Assembly: GCF_015356855.1 (NCBI RefSeq)
Contig: NZ_ARXR01000013.1
Span: 16,717 to 80,716 of the forward strand
Direction: 5' to 3'
DNA: 64,000 bases
From: Alloalcanivorax venustensis ISO4
Lineage (GTDB): Bacteria; Pseudomonadota; Gammaproteobacteria; Pseudomonadales; Alcanivoracaceae
The notes below the pieces were generated by a model. That model did no database searches and was not told where the DNA came from. It saw nothing but the letters and a program-made list of their open reading frames with translations. Position numbers and translations under genes: made by a program. This document shows, in pieces, positions 51,476 to 59,645 of this stretch; the first letter of the stretch is position 1, and every line of letters starts with the position of its first letter.

Positions 51476-52573
51476 TCACACCATCAGCGCGCCGTGCAGG
51501 GCCGACAGGCCACGCAGGTTCCGGTAGTACATTTCCAGCGGGTAGTCGCGCACGAAGCCGGCGCCGCCGAACACCTGCACGCCGTCGGTGGCGATGCGCA
51601 TGGCTTTTTCCATGCTCTGCAGGAACGCCAGGTAGGCCTCGCGCTGGAACGGCAGGCCCTGTTCCGCGCGGCTGGCGGCCCGCCAGGCGAGAAGGCGCAT
51701 GCCTTCGATCTCGATGCCCATGTCGGCGATCATGAACGCCACCGACTGGCGCCGGGCGATCGCTTCACCGAACGCCTTGCGCTCCAGGGCGTAGGGCACG
51801 CACTGCTCCAGCACCGCCTGGCAGCACCCGGTGGCCAGCGCCGCCAGACCGATCCGCGACAGGCTCACCAGCCGCTCCAGATCGAAGTTGGCGAGACGCT
51901 GGGACGCCGGCACCCGCACCCCTTCCAGGGTCAGGGTGCCCGGCTCGGCGCTGCGCAGGCCCATGTAATCCTGCCGCGCCCGGCTCAGGCCGGGGCTGTC
52001 CGCCTCGACGATAAACGCCGCCGGGCCGTCGTCGGTGGCGGCCACCACCAGGAACAACTGACATTGTTCGACCAGCGGGATCAGGCATTTTTCGCCATCC
52101 AGGATATAATCGTCACCGTCGCGGCGGGCGCGGGTGTGCGGGTCGCCGGGCTCAAAGGTGGCGCGCGGCTCCGCCAGCGCCACCGCCGCCGGCACCGGCG
52201 CTTCGCTGGCGAAACGGGGCAGCCAGGCCTCGTGCTGGGCCTCGTCGCCGAAGTCCAGCAGCGCGTTAACCACGCCCAGCGGCGCCAGCGCCGCCAGGCT
52301 CTGGCTCAGGTCGCCCTCCCCCAGGTCCTCGCAGGCGAGCACATTGCCCATCGGCGAGCGCGGCAGGCCAGCACCGCCCAGGGCTTCGGGCAGGCTCATC
52401 AGGGTCAGGCCGAAGCCGGCGATGCCCGCCAGCACCCCGGGGTCGGCGGCGGCCGCTTCATCGGCGGCACGGGCGCCGGGCGCCATTGTTTGGGAGGCAA
52501 AGCGGCGCATGCCTTCGCGGCTGATGCGCTGCTCCTCGGACAATCTCAGGTCGATAGGCAAATCGGTGGACAT
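51476..52573 (-). CDS. Acyl-CoA dehydrogenase-like protein lacking the catalytic Glu
   Basis: 365 residues, ACAD fold: AAVALAEPRATFEPGD, YILDGEKCLIPLV and VFGGAGFVRDYPLEMYYR. Where active members read R-x-x-x-I-Y-E-G-T, this one reads RGLSALHGALMV and ends, so the catalytic Glu is replaced by His and the last helix is missing. It is likely a structural or FAD-binding partner of the complete dehydrogenase encoded 11 bases downstream. ATG 52573 has GAGGATG upstream and the palindrome CAAACGTTTG 20 bases before it. Confidence 0.87.
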   Translation of the reverse strand: MSTDLPIDLRLSEEQRISREGMRRFASQTMAPGARAADEAAAADPGVLAGIAGFGLTLMSLPEALGGAGLPRSPMGNVLACEDLGEGDLSQSLAALAPLGVVNALLDFGDEAQHEAWLPRFASEAPVPAAVALAEPRATFEPGDPHTRARRDGDDYILDGEKCLIPLVEQCQLFLVVAATDDGPAAFIVEADSPGLSRARQDYMGLRSAEPGTLTLEGVRVPASQRLANFDLERLVSLSRIGLAALATGCCQAVLEQCVPYALERKAFGEAIARRQSVAFMIADMGIEIEGMRLLAWRAASRAEQGLPFQREAYLAFLQSMEKAMRIATDGVQVFGGAGFVRDYPLEMYYRNLRGLSALHGALMV

Positions 52574-52592
52574 GGCATCCTCATAAACCAAT

Positions 52593-52602
52593 CAAACGTT
52601 TG
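52593..52602. promoter_or_regulatory. Palindrome CAAACGTTTG before the acyl-CoA dehydrogenase operon
   Basis: Perfect 10-bp inverted repeat in an AT-rich spot between the dehydrogenase operon and the divergent cyclase gene. The half-site matches those of TetR-type fatty-acid regulators and the core of the PurR box. No regulator gene is adjacent. Confidence 0.5.
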
Positions 52603-52758
52603 TTTAACTCGACGAGTCTGGCACTATTTCGGTGTGACCGGCAAGTCATACCCTTGCTTTGGTACCATCAAAGACTAAAGTGTGAACTATGACACAATGA
52701 TAAAGTATGAGATGCAGCGTTCATCTCAGGGGCCGGACACCTTGAGAAGCAGCCAGGG

Positions 52759-53937
52759 GTGGCAAAAACCAGGCGGGCCTTTGCATTGAATAACAACATA
52801 AAGCTGGTTCTTTCCCACCGTCCCGAGCGCGCCCTGCGGCTGCGCCGGCAACTCATGGCCATCTATTCCTATCTGCTGCTTTGGGCCGGCACCGTGGTAG
52901 GCGTGGAAATCGCCGCCTTCGATCCGCGCACGCCCCACCTGCTGATCTTCGGCAGCCTGTTCGCCGCCAACCTGGTGGTGTTCGCACTGGTGCGCAGCGG
53001 CTTCACCGAGCGCTTCAAGGACCCCAGCCTGACCATGGTGCAGATGTTCGCCGGTATCGTGGTGATCACCCTGCTGCTCTATTACGCCCGCGAGCTGCGC
53101 GGCGCCCTGCTCAGTCTCTACCTGATCATGATGACATTCGGGGTATTTTCCCTGGACCGCCGCCAGCAAATCGTGATGGCGGCGAGCGCCCAGCTGTCGT
53201 TCACGGTGCTGCTGGTCTATGAGTGGGTGCAGTTGCCGCTGACCCAGATTCTCGCCCTGTCGTTGAGCCAGTGGGGCGTGCTGGCGCTGATCCTCGCCTG
53301 GTTCGTCTACATGGGCGGCTATATCCACAATCTGCAGCAGCGCTTCCGCGCCCAGCGTGAATCCCTGCGCCAGGCCCACGACCGGCTGGCCAGCATCGCC
53401 ATCCGCGACGAACTCACCGACCTGTTCAACCGCCGCCACTTCCTCGAGCGGCTGGAAGAGGAGCTGTCCCGCACCGACCGCGAACACATTCCCCTGCACA
53501 TCGCGGTGGTGGACCTGGACCATTTCAAGAGCATCAACGACACCTACGGCCACCCCGCCGGGGACGAGGTGCTGAAACGCTTCGCCGCGCTCGCCAGCCA
53601 GTGCCTGCGGCGCTCCGACGTGCTCGCCCGCTACGGCGGCGAGGAGTTCGTGGTGCTGTTCCCGCAATCCGACCACGCGGATTGCGAGGCGGCCATGACC
53701 CGCCTGAAGGAAAAGTTCGCCGAGCAGCGCTATGACTTCGACCCGTCCCTGCGGATCACCCTGTCCTGCGGGCTGGCCGGCCATCACTGGGGCGAGTCCG
53801 CGCTGGCGTTCATCGAACGGGCCGACCAGGCGCTCTACCAGGCCAAAGCCGCCGGCCGCGACACCCTGCGCAGCAGTTGCGCGCGGGCGCCGGTTTCAGG
53901 GGCGTCGGCAAGCGGGTATCCTTGCCGTCCCAATTAA
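52759..53937 (+). CDS. Membrane-bound diguanylate cyclase (GGDEF)
   Basis: 392 residues. Six hydrophobic segments (about 32-185), a short coiled linker, then a GGDEF domain (about 215-375) with DELTDLFNRRHFLERLEEEL, VVDLDHFKSINDTYGHPAGD and the active-site RYGGEEFVVLFP. The A-site is intact, so it should make c-di-GMP. The usual RxxD inhibitory site five residues before GGEEF reads RRSD (about six residues earlier), so product inhibition is plausible. Start is a GTG at 52759; the first ATG would remove the first 32 residues. Confidence 0.92.
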   Translation: MAKTRRAFALNNNIKLVLSHRPERALRLRRQLMAIYSYLLLWAGTVVGVEIAAFDPRTPHLLIFGSLFAANLVVFALVRSGFTERFKDPSLTMVQMFAGIVVITLLLYYARELRGALLSLYLIMMTFGVFSLDRRQQIVMAASAQLSFTVLLVYEWVQLPLTQILALSLSQWGVLALILAWFVYMGGYIHNLQQRFRAQRESLRQAHDRLASIAIRDELTDLFNRRHFLERLEEELSRTDREHIPLHIAVVDLDHFKSINDTYGHPAGDEVLKRFAALASQCLRRSDVLARYGGEEFVVLFPQSDHADCEAAMTRLKEKFAEQRYDFDPSLRITLSCGLAGHHWGESALAFIERADQALYQAKAAGRDTLRSSCARAPVSGASASGYPCRPN

Positions 53938-53953
53938 CGGCAGCGGCGACAGT

Positions 53954-54496
53954 ATGAGCGGAATTTCCAACCCCCACCTGAAACACACCGTGGAAACCTA
54001 CTTCGCCGGCCAGGGCGAGGAGGCCCCCTCCTGGGTGGAGACCCACGGCCTGATTTGCGCCTTCACCGTGGGGCCCTACGACGGCCCGGCGGATTTCGGC
54101 CTGGCGCTGGAGATGTCCTTGCCGGAGGCGGTGGCCGGGGCGCTGGACGAACTGCGCGGCCGCCTGCTCACCGACACCCTGGGCGGCGAGCGCATCACCC
54201 TGCCCTGCCTGCTCGACCCCTACCGCGAAGACGACGGCGCCGACCTGGCGTCCTGGTGCGCCGGTTTCCTGAGCGGCATGCTGCTGCATGAGGAGCGCTG
54301 GCACAGCGACGAGGACGACGACCCCATGGCCACCTGGTTGCTGCCCATGCTGCTGATCTCCGGCGTCGACGACGACCCGGCCCTGGACGAAGTCTGGAAC
54401 GACAGCCAGCTGGTGCGGCAGATGGCCAACGGCATCCCCGACGTGCTGGAAGAAATGATGCTGCACTTCCAGGGGCCGGACGGCCCCCAGGGCTAA
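53954..54496 (+). CDS. UPF0149 (YecA/YgfB) family protein
   Basis: 180 residues, helical. Marks: ETHGLICAFTVGPYDGPADF and LASWCAGFLSGMLLHE with the conserved WCxGFLxG. No zinc-binding SEC-C tail as in long YecA proteins. Function of the family is unclear. It ends within four bases of the convergent repeat-tailed gene. Confidence 0.85.
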   Translation: MSGISNPHLKHTVETYFAGQGEEAPSWVETHGLICAFTVGPYDGPADFGLALEMSLPEAVAGALDELRGRLLTDTLGGERITLPCLLDPYREDDGADLASWCAGFLSGMLLHEERWHSDEDDDPMATWLLPMLLISGVDDDPALDEVWNDSQLVRQMANGIPDVLEEMMLHFQGPDGPQG

Positions 54497-55074
54497 TCCG
54501 GCTTGATCGACAGGTGGCTGATATCCGGCACCACCACCGCCTGCTCCTGTTTGAGCGGCTCCAAATCAGCGCCCGGTTCAGCCATGGACAGATGACTGAT
54601 ATCCGGCGCCGCCGCCGGCTGACCACGCTCTGAAGTGTCCAGGTCGGCCCCCACCGGCGCGACCTCGAAGGCACCACTGAAACCGGTGCCGCCGGTACGA
54701 ATCGTGCCCACCGTTTCAATATCACCGCTGCGCTGATCGGCGCTCGCCGCCGGGGCTACAGCGGCCTCTGAGGCCTCCGCTTGCGGGGCGGCCGGGGCGG
54801 CAGCGGTGGGTTGCGGCGCGGCTGTAGCGGCTTCACCGTCCACCGGCAGCAGCTCGCAGCGGGCGCCGGCCTGCCGCAGGGCCACCTGGAATTTGCGCGC
54901 CGTGGCTTCGTCCGCGTCCTTCTTGACCACCCGTGGTTTACCGCTGACCAGCAAGGCGGCCTTCTCTTCCGGCATCTTGAACAGGCGCGCCAGGTTCGCC
55001 GCCACCCGGTCGGCGTCGGCGCCGCCCATCAGCTCGCCGGTCAGGCGTACATGGTATCGGTTGTCGTCACTCAT
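54493..55074 (-). CDS. Protein with tandem 26-residue C-terminal repeats
   Basis: 193 residues. The N-terminal domain (about 6-77: VRLTGELMGGADADRVAANL, FKMPEEKAALLVSGKPRVVK) is of a type I have seen at the start of many gammaproteobacterial membrane or zinc-ribbon proteins. An Ala/Pro-rich linker follows (77-115). The end has two tandem 26-residue units that start GADLD/GADLE and close on PDISHLS. No signal peptide. Function unknown. Confidence 0.75.
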   Translation of the reverse strand: MSDDNRYHVRLTGELMGGADADRVAANLARLFKMPEEKAALLVSGKPRVVKKDADEATARKFQVALRQAGARCELLPVDGEAATAAPQPTAAAPAAPQAEASEAAVAPAASADQRSGDIETVGTIRTGGTGFSGAFEVAPVGADLDTSERGQPAAAPDISHLSMAEPGADLEPLKQEQAVVVPDISHLSIKPD

Positions 55075-55101
55075 AAGGTCTCGCTTGCTGCCGGATAAGG
55101 T

Positions 55102-56670
55102 TCAGCGCCATTGCGCGGCGGCGTGTTCCGCCAGCGCGGCGATGGTCCGCGACGGGTTCAGCCCCAGGGAGCCGGGCACCGTGGCGCCGTCGACCACGAA
55201 CAACTGAGGATAATTGAACACCTCACCGGCGTGGTTGACCACACCCTGTTTCACGGTATCGGCCATATTGCAGCCGCCAAGCGGGTGCGGCGTGATCAGG
55301 TTCTTGAACCACCGCCAGGTGGCCGGCGTGTTGGCGCGCCCGCCGGTGACCTCGGTGAGCGCCAGATGGCGGTCCGCCAGCCCCTGCACCGCCTTCTCCG
55401 CCTTGCGGTAATCCCAGCTCAGACGCAGCCGGTCGCGCTTCCAGGGCGCGTACCAGCGACGCCCCAGGTAGAAGCGGCCGCCCGGCTCGTCCCGGGCCTG
55501 CCCGAACCAGGGCATCATGTTCTCGAACGGGGTGTTGTCGCGGCGGTATTCCAGCAGCGCCGCCGCCAGCCGGGTGCGCGCCAGCCTGGGGTGTTTGCCG
55601 GCGTGGCGCAGCAGATTGCCGAGCAGATCCGGAATGCCGCCGTCCTCGACGAAATAGCGCGCCCCGCCATCGCTGCCGTCCAGATAATCGATGGCGGAGG
55701 TAATCGTCGGTCCCCGGCTCGGCGCCAGATCGCGGTCGGGATAAAACGCCGGGGTGAAAAAGTCGCCGTTGCTGGTCCAGCCACGCCCCAGCGCCCGGCT
55801 CAGCTTGGGCAGCGTCTTGTACTGATCACGGCAGCGCAGCAGCAACTCGGTGGAGCCGACACTGCCGGCGGCGACGATCACCTTGTCGGCGCGGATCAGC
55901 CGCCAGGCGCGGGCGTCCAGGTCGTTGACGCCGACCTCGTAACCGCCGCCCTGCAGCGGTCGGATCCAGCGCACGTGATGCAGCGGGCGGATCTCCGCGC
56001 CCTTCTGCTCGGCCCGCGCCAAATAGTTAAGGTCCAGGGTGTTCTTGGCCTGCACCGGACAGCCCAGGTCGCAGTTGCCGCAGTGCACGCAGGTGCCCTG
56101 GGTGCGCCCCTGGGCGTTGGTCCAGGTCTTGCTGCGCGCATAGCTGTAGGCGTTGTCCAGGCCGTCGTGCCAGTCCGGATCGAAGCTGACCGCCTGAGGC
56201 ACCACGCGAAAGCGGTGCCGCTGGCCGAGCTTGTCGGCGGCTTCGTGCATCAGGCGGGTGCGCGGGGTCCACTGGTGGTCCGGCAGCGTCTGCACATTGA
56301 GCATTTCGCCGCTGACCCGGAAATGCTCGCGCAGGGTGTCGAAGCGGATCGCCTCCGGCCAGCCGTGCTCAAACACCTCCGGCGGCGGCGCCACGCTGAC
56401 ATTGGCATAGATCAGCGAGCCGCCGCCGACCCCCGCGCCCAGCGCCACGCTCATATCGCCGAAATAGCGGAAATCCAGCCAGCCGTTCTGCTGCTCCGGC
56501 TGGTCCTCGTCCCACAGCCAGTCGCGCTGGCTGACGCTGGGGTAGTCCTCCGGCAGCCAGCGCCGTCCGCGCTCCAGCACCACCACCTTGTCCCCTTTTT
56601 CCGCCAGCCGGCAGGCCATCACGGCACCGCCGAAGCCGCTGCCGATAATCAGCGTGCTTACCCTTTCCAT
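55102..56670 (-). CDS. GMC-family FAD oxidoreductase (cholesterol oxidase-like)
   Basis: 522 residues. ADP-binding loop IIGSGFGGAVMACRLAEKG at the N-terminus, GAGVGGGSLIYANV FAD loop at about 78, and C-terminal HPLGGCNMAD with LFVVDGATVPGSLGLNPS. A cysteine cluster CVHCGNCDLGC (about 193-203) sits where 4Fe-4S-like members have one. Electrons may pass to a membrane acceptor. Substrate probably a sterol or long-chain alcohol. Divergent from the Lgt-like gene. Confidence 0.88.
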   Translation of the reverse strand: MERVSTLIIGSGFGGAVMACRLAEKGDKVVVLERGRRWLPEDYPSVSQRDWLWDEDQPEQQNGWLDFRYFGDMSVALGAGVGGGSLIYANVSVAPPPEVFEHGWPEAIRFDTLREHFRVSGEMLNVQTLPDHQWTPRTRLMHEAADKLGQRHRFRVVPQAVSFDPDWHDGLDNAYSYARSKTWTNAQGRTQGTCVHCGNCDLGCPVQAKNTLDLNYLARAEQKGAEIRPLHHVRWIRPLQGGGYEVGVNDLDARAWRLIRADKVIVAAGSVGSTELLLRCRDQYKTLPKLSRALGRGWTSNGDFFTPAFYPDRDLAPSRGPTITSAIDYLDGSDGGARYFVEDGGIPDLLGNLLRHAGKHPRLARTRLAAALLEYRRDNTPFENMMPWFGQARDEPGGRFYLGRRWYAPWKRDRLRLSWDYRKAEKAVQGLADRHLALTEVTGGRANTPATWRWFKNLITPHPLGGCNMADTVKQGVVNHAGEVFNYPQLFVVDGATVPGSLGLNPSRTIAALAEHAAAQWR

Positions 56671-56850
56671 GGTTTATCCCCTGTGTGCCCGTGCGGACAC
56701 CAATGCTTTTTTATGCACCATAATTCGGGCACCGCGCCTTGTCCACGCGGCGGCGGTCACTGAACCGTCACCCCCCTGTCACCGGCACGTCCGCAACGCC
56801 GACCTAGCCTGCCGGTACCGATCAAGGGACAACGTTCACGGGAGAAAACC

Positions 56851-57969
56851 ATGCACGCGGATCTGTTGATACTGGCCCTGGCCGTGGTGTTCGCCGTCGC
56901 CTACCGGGTGCTGTTCCGGGAGCTGCCCCGCGAACGCTGGCAATTCGTCGCTTCCCTGCCCCTGGCGAAAAACAGCGACGGCTCCTGGCGCGGCCTCAAC
57001 CTCACCTTCTACGGGCTGTTCACCGGCCTCGCCGGCGGCCTGGGGGTGGCCACCTTCATCGTGCTCACCGGCGCCTCGCGGGTGCCGCTGGCCATCGCCC
57101 TGGGGCTCACCGCCGGGGTGCTCGCCATCTGCCTGCCGGCGGCCAAGATCATCGCCAGCGTGGTGGAGAAGAACCGCCACGGCTTCACCGTCGGCGGCGC
57201 CAGCTTCATCGGTATCCTGCTGGCGCCCCTGCTTCTATGGGGCGCGGACGCCATCGCCCGCGCCACCTGGCAGACCGCCCTGCCGATCATGCCGCTGCTC
57301 GCCGCCATGGCGATCGCCTATGTGCTCGGCGAAGGCGTCGGCCGCCTGGCCTGCATCAGCTTCGGCTGTTGCTACGGCAAGCCGGTGCACCTGGCGCCAC
57401 GCTGGGCCAAGCGCTGCTTCGGCCGGCTGAACCACGTGTTCCTGGGCAAAACCAAGAAGATCGCCTTCGCCGGCGACATGGAAGCGGTCCGCGTGGTGCC
57501 GATCCAGGCCGTCACCTGCGTGCTGCACACCGCCCTGGCGCTGCTCTGCACCAGCCTGTTCTTCCACGGCCTGTACGCGGCGGCGTTCGCCCTGGCCCTG
57601 GTGGGCAGCCAGCTGTGGCGGGTCTACTCGGAATTCCTGCGCGCCGACTACCGCGGCGGCAGCCGCCGCTTCTCCGCCTACCAGAGCATGGCGCTGCTGG
57701 CCGCCGGCTACGGCGTATTGATCAGCCTGCTGCTGCCGGCCACCACGGCGGCCGCGCCCTCCCTCGTCGCCGGCCTGGAAGCGCTGTGGCGCCCGGGCGT
57801 GATCCTCAGCCTGCAGCTGATCACCCTGGGCATGTTCTTCTTCTCCGGCACCAGCACCATCACCACCGGCGAACTGCGCTTCGGCCTGGCCCCCGACTGG
57901 CGCGGCCAGGCCGGCTGCCACCCCGAACCCACCAAAGACCCCGCCCCCGCCACCGAATCGAGCGTGTAG
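56851..57969 (+). CDS. Lgt-like (prolipoprotein diacylglyceryl transferase family) membrane protein
   Basis: 372 residues, about eight hydrophobic segments. The motif GEGVGRLACISFGCCYGKPV (about 165-185) corresponds to the Lgt signature around GRxxN, with the conserved Arg; the two cysteines and YGKP replace the Lgt loop. It is longer than Lgt (about 290) and diverges at both ends, so it is a paralogue of uncertain substrate. GGGAGAAAACC precedes the ATG. Confidence 0.72.
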   Translation: MHADLLILALAVVFAVAYRVLFRELPRERWQFVASLPLAKNSDGSWRGLNLTFYGLFTGLAGGLGVATFIVLTGASRVPLAIALGLTAGVLAICLPAAKIIASVVEKNRHGFTVGGASFIGILLAPLLLWGADAIARATWQTALPIMPLLAAMAIAYVLGEGVGRLACISFGCCYGKPVHLAPRWAKRCFGRLNHVFLGKTKKIAFAGDMEAVRVVPIQAVTCVLHTALALLCTSLFFHGLYAAAFALALVGSQLWRVYSEFLRADYRGGSRRFSAYQSMALLAAGYGVLISLLLPATTAAAPSLVAGLEALWRPGVILSLQLITLGMFFFSGTSTITTGELRFGLAPDWRGQAGCHPEPTKDPAPATESSV

Positions 57970-57979
57970 GAACGGACCT

Positions 57980-58122
57980 GTGGGAGCGGGCCCAGCCCGC
58001 GAAAGGGTGGCGCCAGCCACCCGGCGGGATTCCAGAGACCTTGTTTGTGCTGCCGTTAGAGGTCTCTCTGGGATCCTGCCGGGAGCTTCGCTCCCTTTCG
58101 CGGGCAAGCCCGCTCCCACAAA
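57980..58122. repeat. REP doublet, copy 2
   Basis: Arms TGTGGGAGCGGG / CCCGCTCCCACA with the inner CTTGTTTGTGCTGCCGTTA shared with the copy at 45943. The right half (ATCCTGCCGGGAGCTTCGCT onwards) is nearly identical in both copies while the left half has drifted. Confidence 0.85.
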
Positions 58123-58163
58123 CCTTGCTTCGTAGCGGCCGTGGCGGCTGGCGCCATTCAGGA

Positions 58164-58272
58164 GGTTCGGTCTCGGTGCTTGGGTCCAGGACTGTGTGAG
58201 GCAGGGAGCCGAACACAAGCCTCCAGGGATGGATTCACGGCGGGTCCTGGACCCAAGCACCGAGACCGAACC
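58164..58272. repeat. Perfect 29-bp inverted repeat with 51-bp spacer
   Basis: Arms 58164-58192 and 58244-58272 are exact reverse complements; each contains CTCGGTGCTTGGGTCCAGG or its complement. The spacer includes CTCCAGGGATGGATTCACGG, a segment I associate with an interspersed repeat in related marine gammaproteobacteria. Confidence 0.85.
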
Positions 58273-58304
58273 GGGCTACGGAGCCGCCAAGACAGCAGGG
58301 CGAC

Positions 58305-59270
58305 TCAGTCCGGGGAAGGATCGCTATCAGCGTGCTGATCGACACCCAGATGCCGGGTGCCCCGCTGGCGGGCCAGCTCGATCTGCTTCTGGCGCTCGGC
58401 GAAGCGCGCCTTCTGCTCCGCCGACGATTCGTGGTAACAACGCGGGCAGGACACCCCCTTCCGGTACAGCGGCGAGGCCTTGTCGTCCTCGCTGATCGGC
58501 CGGCGGCAGGCGTGACACTGATCATAGCCGCCCGGCCGCAGTGCCTGGTCCACGGTGACGCGCTCGTCGAACACGAAACATTCGCCCTGCCACAGCGACG
58601 CCTCCGGCGGCGTCTCCTCCAGGTACTTCAGAATGCCGCCCTTGAGGTGGTAGACCTCCTCGAAGCCCTGCTCGCGCAGGTAGGCGGTGGACTTCTCGCA
58701 GCGAATGCCGCCGGTGCAGAACATCGCCACCTTCTTGTGCCTGGCGGGGTCCAGGTGCTGCTTCACGTACTCCGGGAATTCGCGGAACGCCTTGGTGTTG
58801 GGATTGACCGCGCCCTCGAAGGTGCCCACTTCGTACTCGTAGTCGTTGCGGGTATCGATCACCAGGGTTTCCGGGTCGGCGATCACCCGGTTCCACTCCT
58901 CGGCTTCCAGGTAGGTGCCGCGGTTGGCGTTGGGGTCGAGGTCCTCCACGCCCATGGTGACGATCTCTTTCTTGAGTTTCACCTTGGTGCGCAGGAAGGG
59001 GTGCTCGGCGGCGAAGGACTCCTTGTATTCCATGTCCTGGAAACGGGGGTCCGCGCGCAGCCAGCCGACGATCGCGTCGACATCGTCGCGGGCGCCGGAG
59101 ATGGTGCCGTTGATGCCTTCGTGGGCCAGCAACAGGGTGCCGCGCACGTCACGCTCGAGCATCGCCGCCAGCAGCGGCTCACGCAGGGCCTGGTAGTCGT
59201 CGAGGCGGGTAAAGCGGTACAGCGCCGCCACCACCACGGGGCCTTCGCCCTGCTGCGGGACCGGACTCAT
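58305..59270 (-). CDS. trhO: tRNA uridine-34 hydroxylase TrhO (rhodanese family)
   Basis: 321 residues (E. coli YceA about 350). O2-dependent synthesis of 5-hydroxyuridine 34, precursor of cmo5U and mcmo5U. N-terminal acylphosphatase-like domain with [14 protein letters not shown]; the rhodanese domain has active-site Cys in [12 protein letters not shown] near residue 183. A C-terminal Cys4 unit (CHACRRP ... SCPRCYHE) looks like a zinc site. The start overlaps the bolA stop by four bases. Confidence 0.94.
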   Translation of the reverse strand: MSPVPQQGEGPVVVAALYRFTRLDDYQALREPLLAAMLERDVRGTLLLAHEGINGTISGARDDVDAIVGWLRADPRFQDMEYKESFAAEHPFLRTKVKLKKEIVTMGVEDLDPNANRGTYLEAEEWNRVIADPETLVIDTRNDYEYEVGTFEGAVNPNTKAFREFPEYVKQHLDPARHKKVAMFCTGGIRCEKSTAYLREQGFEEVYHLKGGILKYLEETPPEASLWQGECFVFDERVTVDQALRPGGYDQCHACRRPISEDDKASPLYRKGVSCPRCYHESSAEQKARFAERQKQIELARQRGTRHLGVDQHADSDPSPD

Positions 59271-59611
59271 TGCGGGGTTCCCTTGGCGCGCTCACTGGCC
59301 CGCCCGTCGCCGCCCCGGCAGTCCGGAGAGTCGGCCACGTCGCCGCCCTGGGCGCGCCATTCGTCCGGCGTGAAAAGATGCAGGGCAAGCGCGTGCACCG
59401 GCCCTTTCATTTCCTCGGCCAGCGCCTGGTAGACGGCCTGGTGGCGCCGCACCGGCATCTGGCCCTGGAAGGCGTCGGACACCAGCACCAGTTTGAAGTG
59501 GGTTTCCGAGTTGGCCGGCACATTGTGCCGGTGGCTTTCGTTTTCCAGTTCCAGGTGCGCGACCGGCAGGGCGTCGCGCACTTTGCTTTCAATGGCCTCG
59601 GCCACGGACAT
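59267..59611 (-). CDS. bolA: BolA-family protein
   Basis: 114 residues. BolA/YrbA fold with [20 protein letters not shown] and [13 protein letters not shown] (conserved His pair that can coordinate a 2Fe-2S cluster with monothiol glutaredoxin). The C-terminal ~30 residues are polar and extra to the fold. Coupled to trhO by a four-base overlap. BolA versus IbaG cannot be told apart securely. Confidence 0.9.
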   Translation of the reverse strand: MSVAEAIESKVRDALPVAHLELENESHRHNVPANSETHFKLVLVSDAFQGQMPVRRHQAVYQALAEEMKGPVHALALHLFTPDEWRAQGGDVADSPDCRGGDGRASERAKGTPQ

Positions 59612-59645
59612 CGGGGTACTCCTGAGGGGTGACAGGGCCGCTATT

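Larger units (their letters stand above)
57970..58304. other. Gene-free stretch made of repeats
   Basis: 335 bases between the Lgt-like gene and trhO. It consists of a REP doublet (57980-58122), a short linker and a 29-bp inverted repeat (58164-58272). No coding sequence is credible. Confidence 0.8.

Noticed and set aside
58164..58272. Transcription terminator for trhO or the Lgt-like gene
   Set aside because: Long stem but no T-run on either strand.
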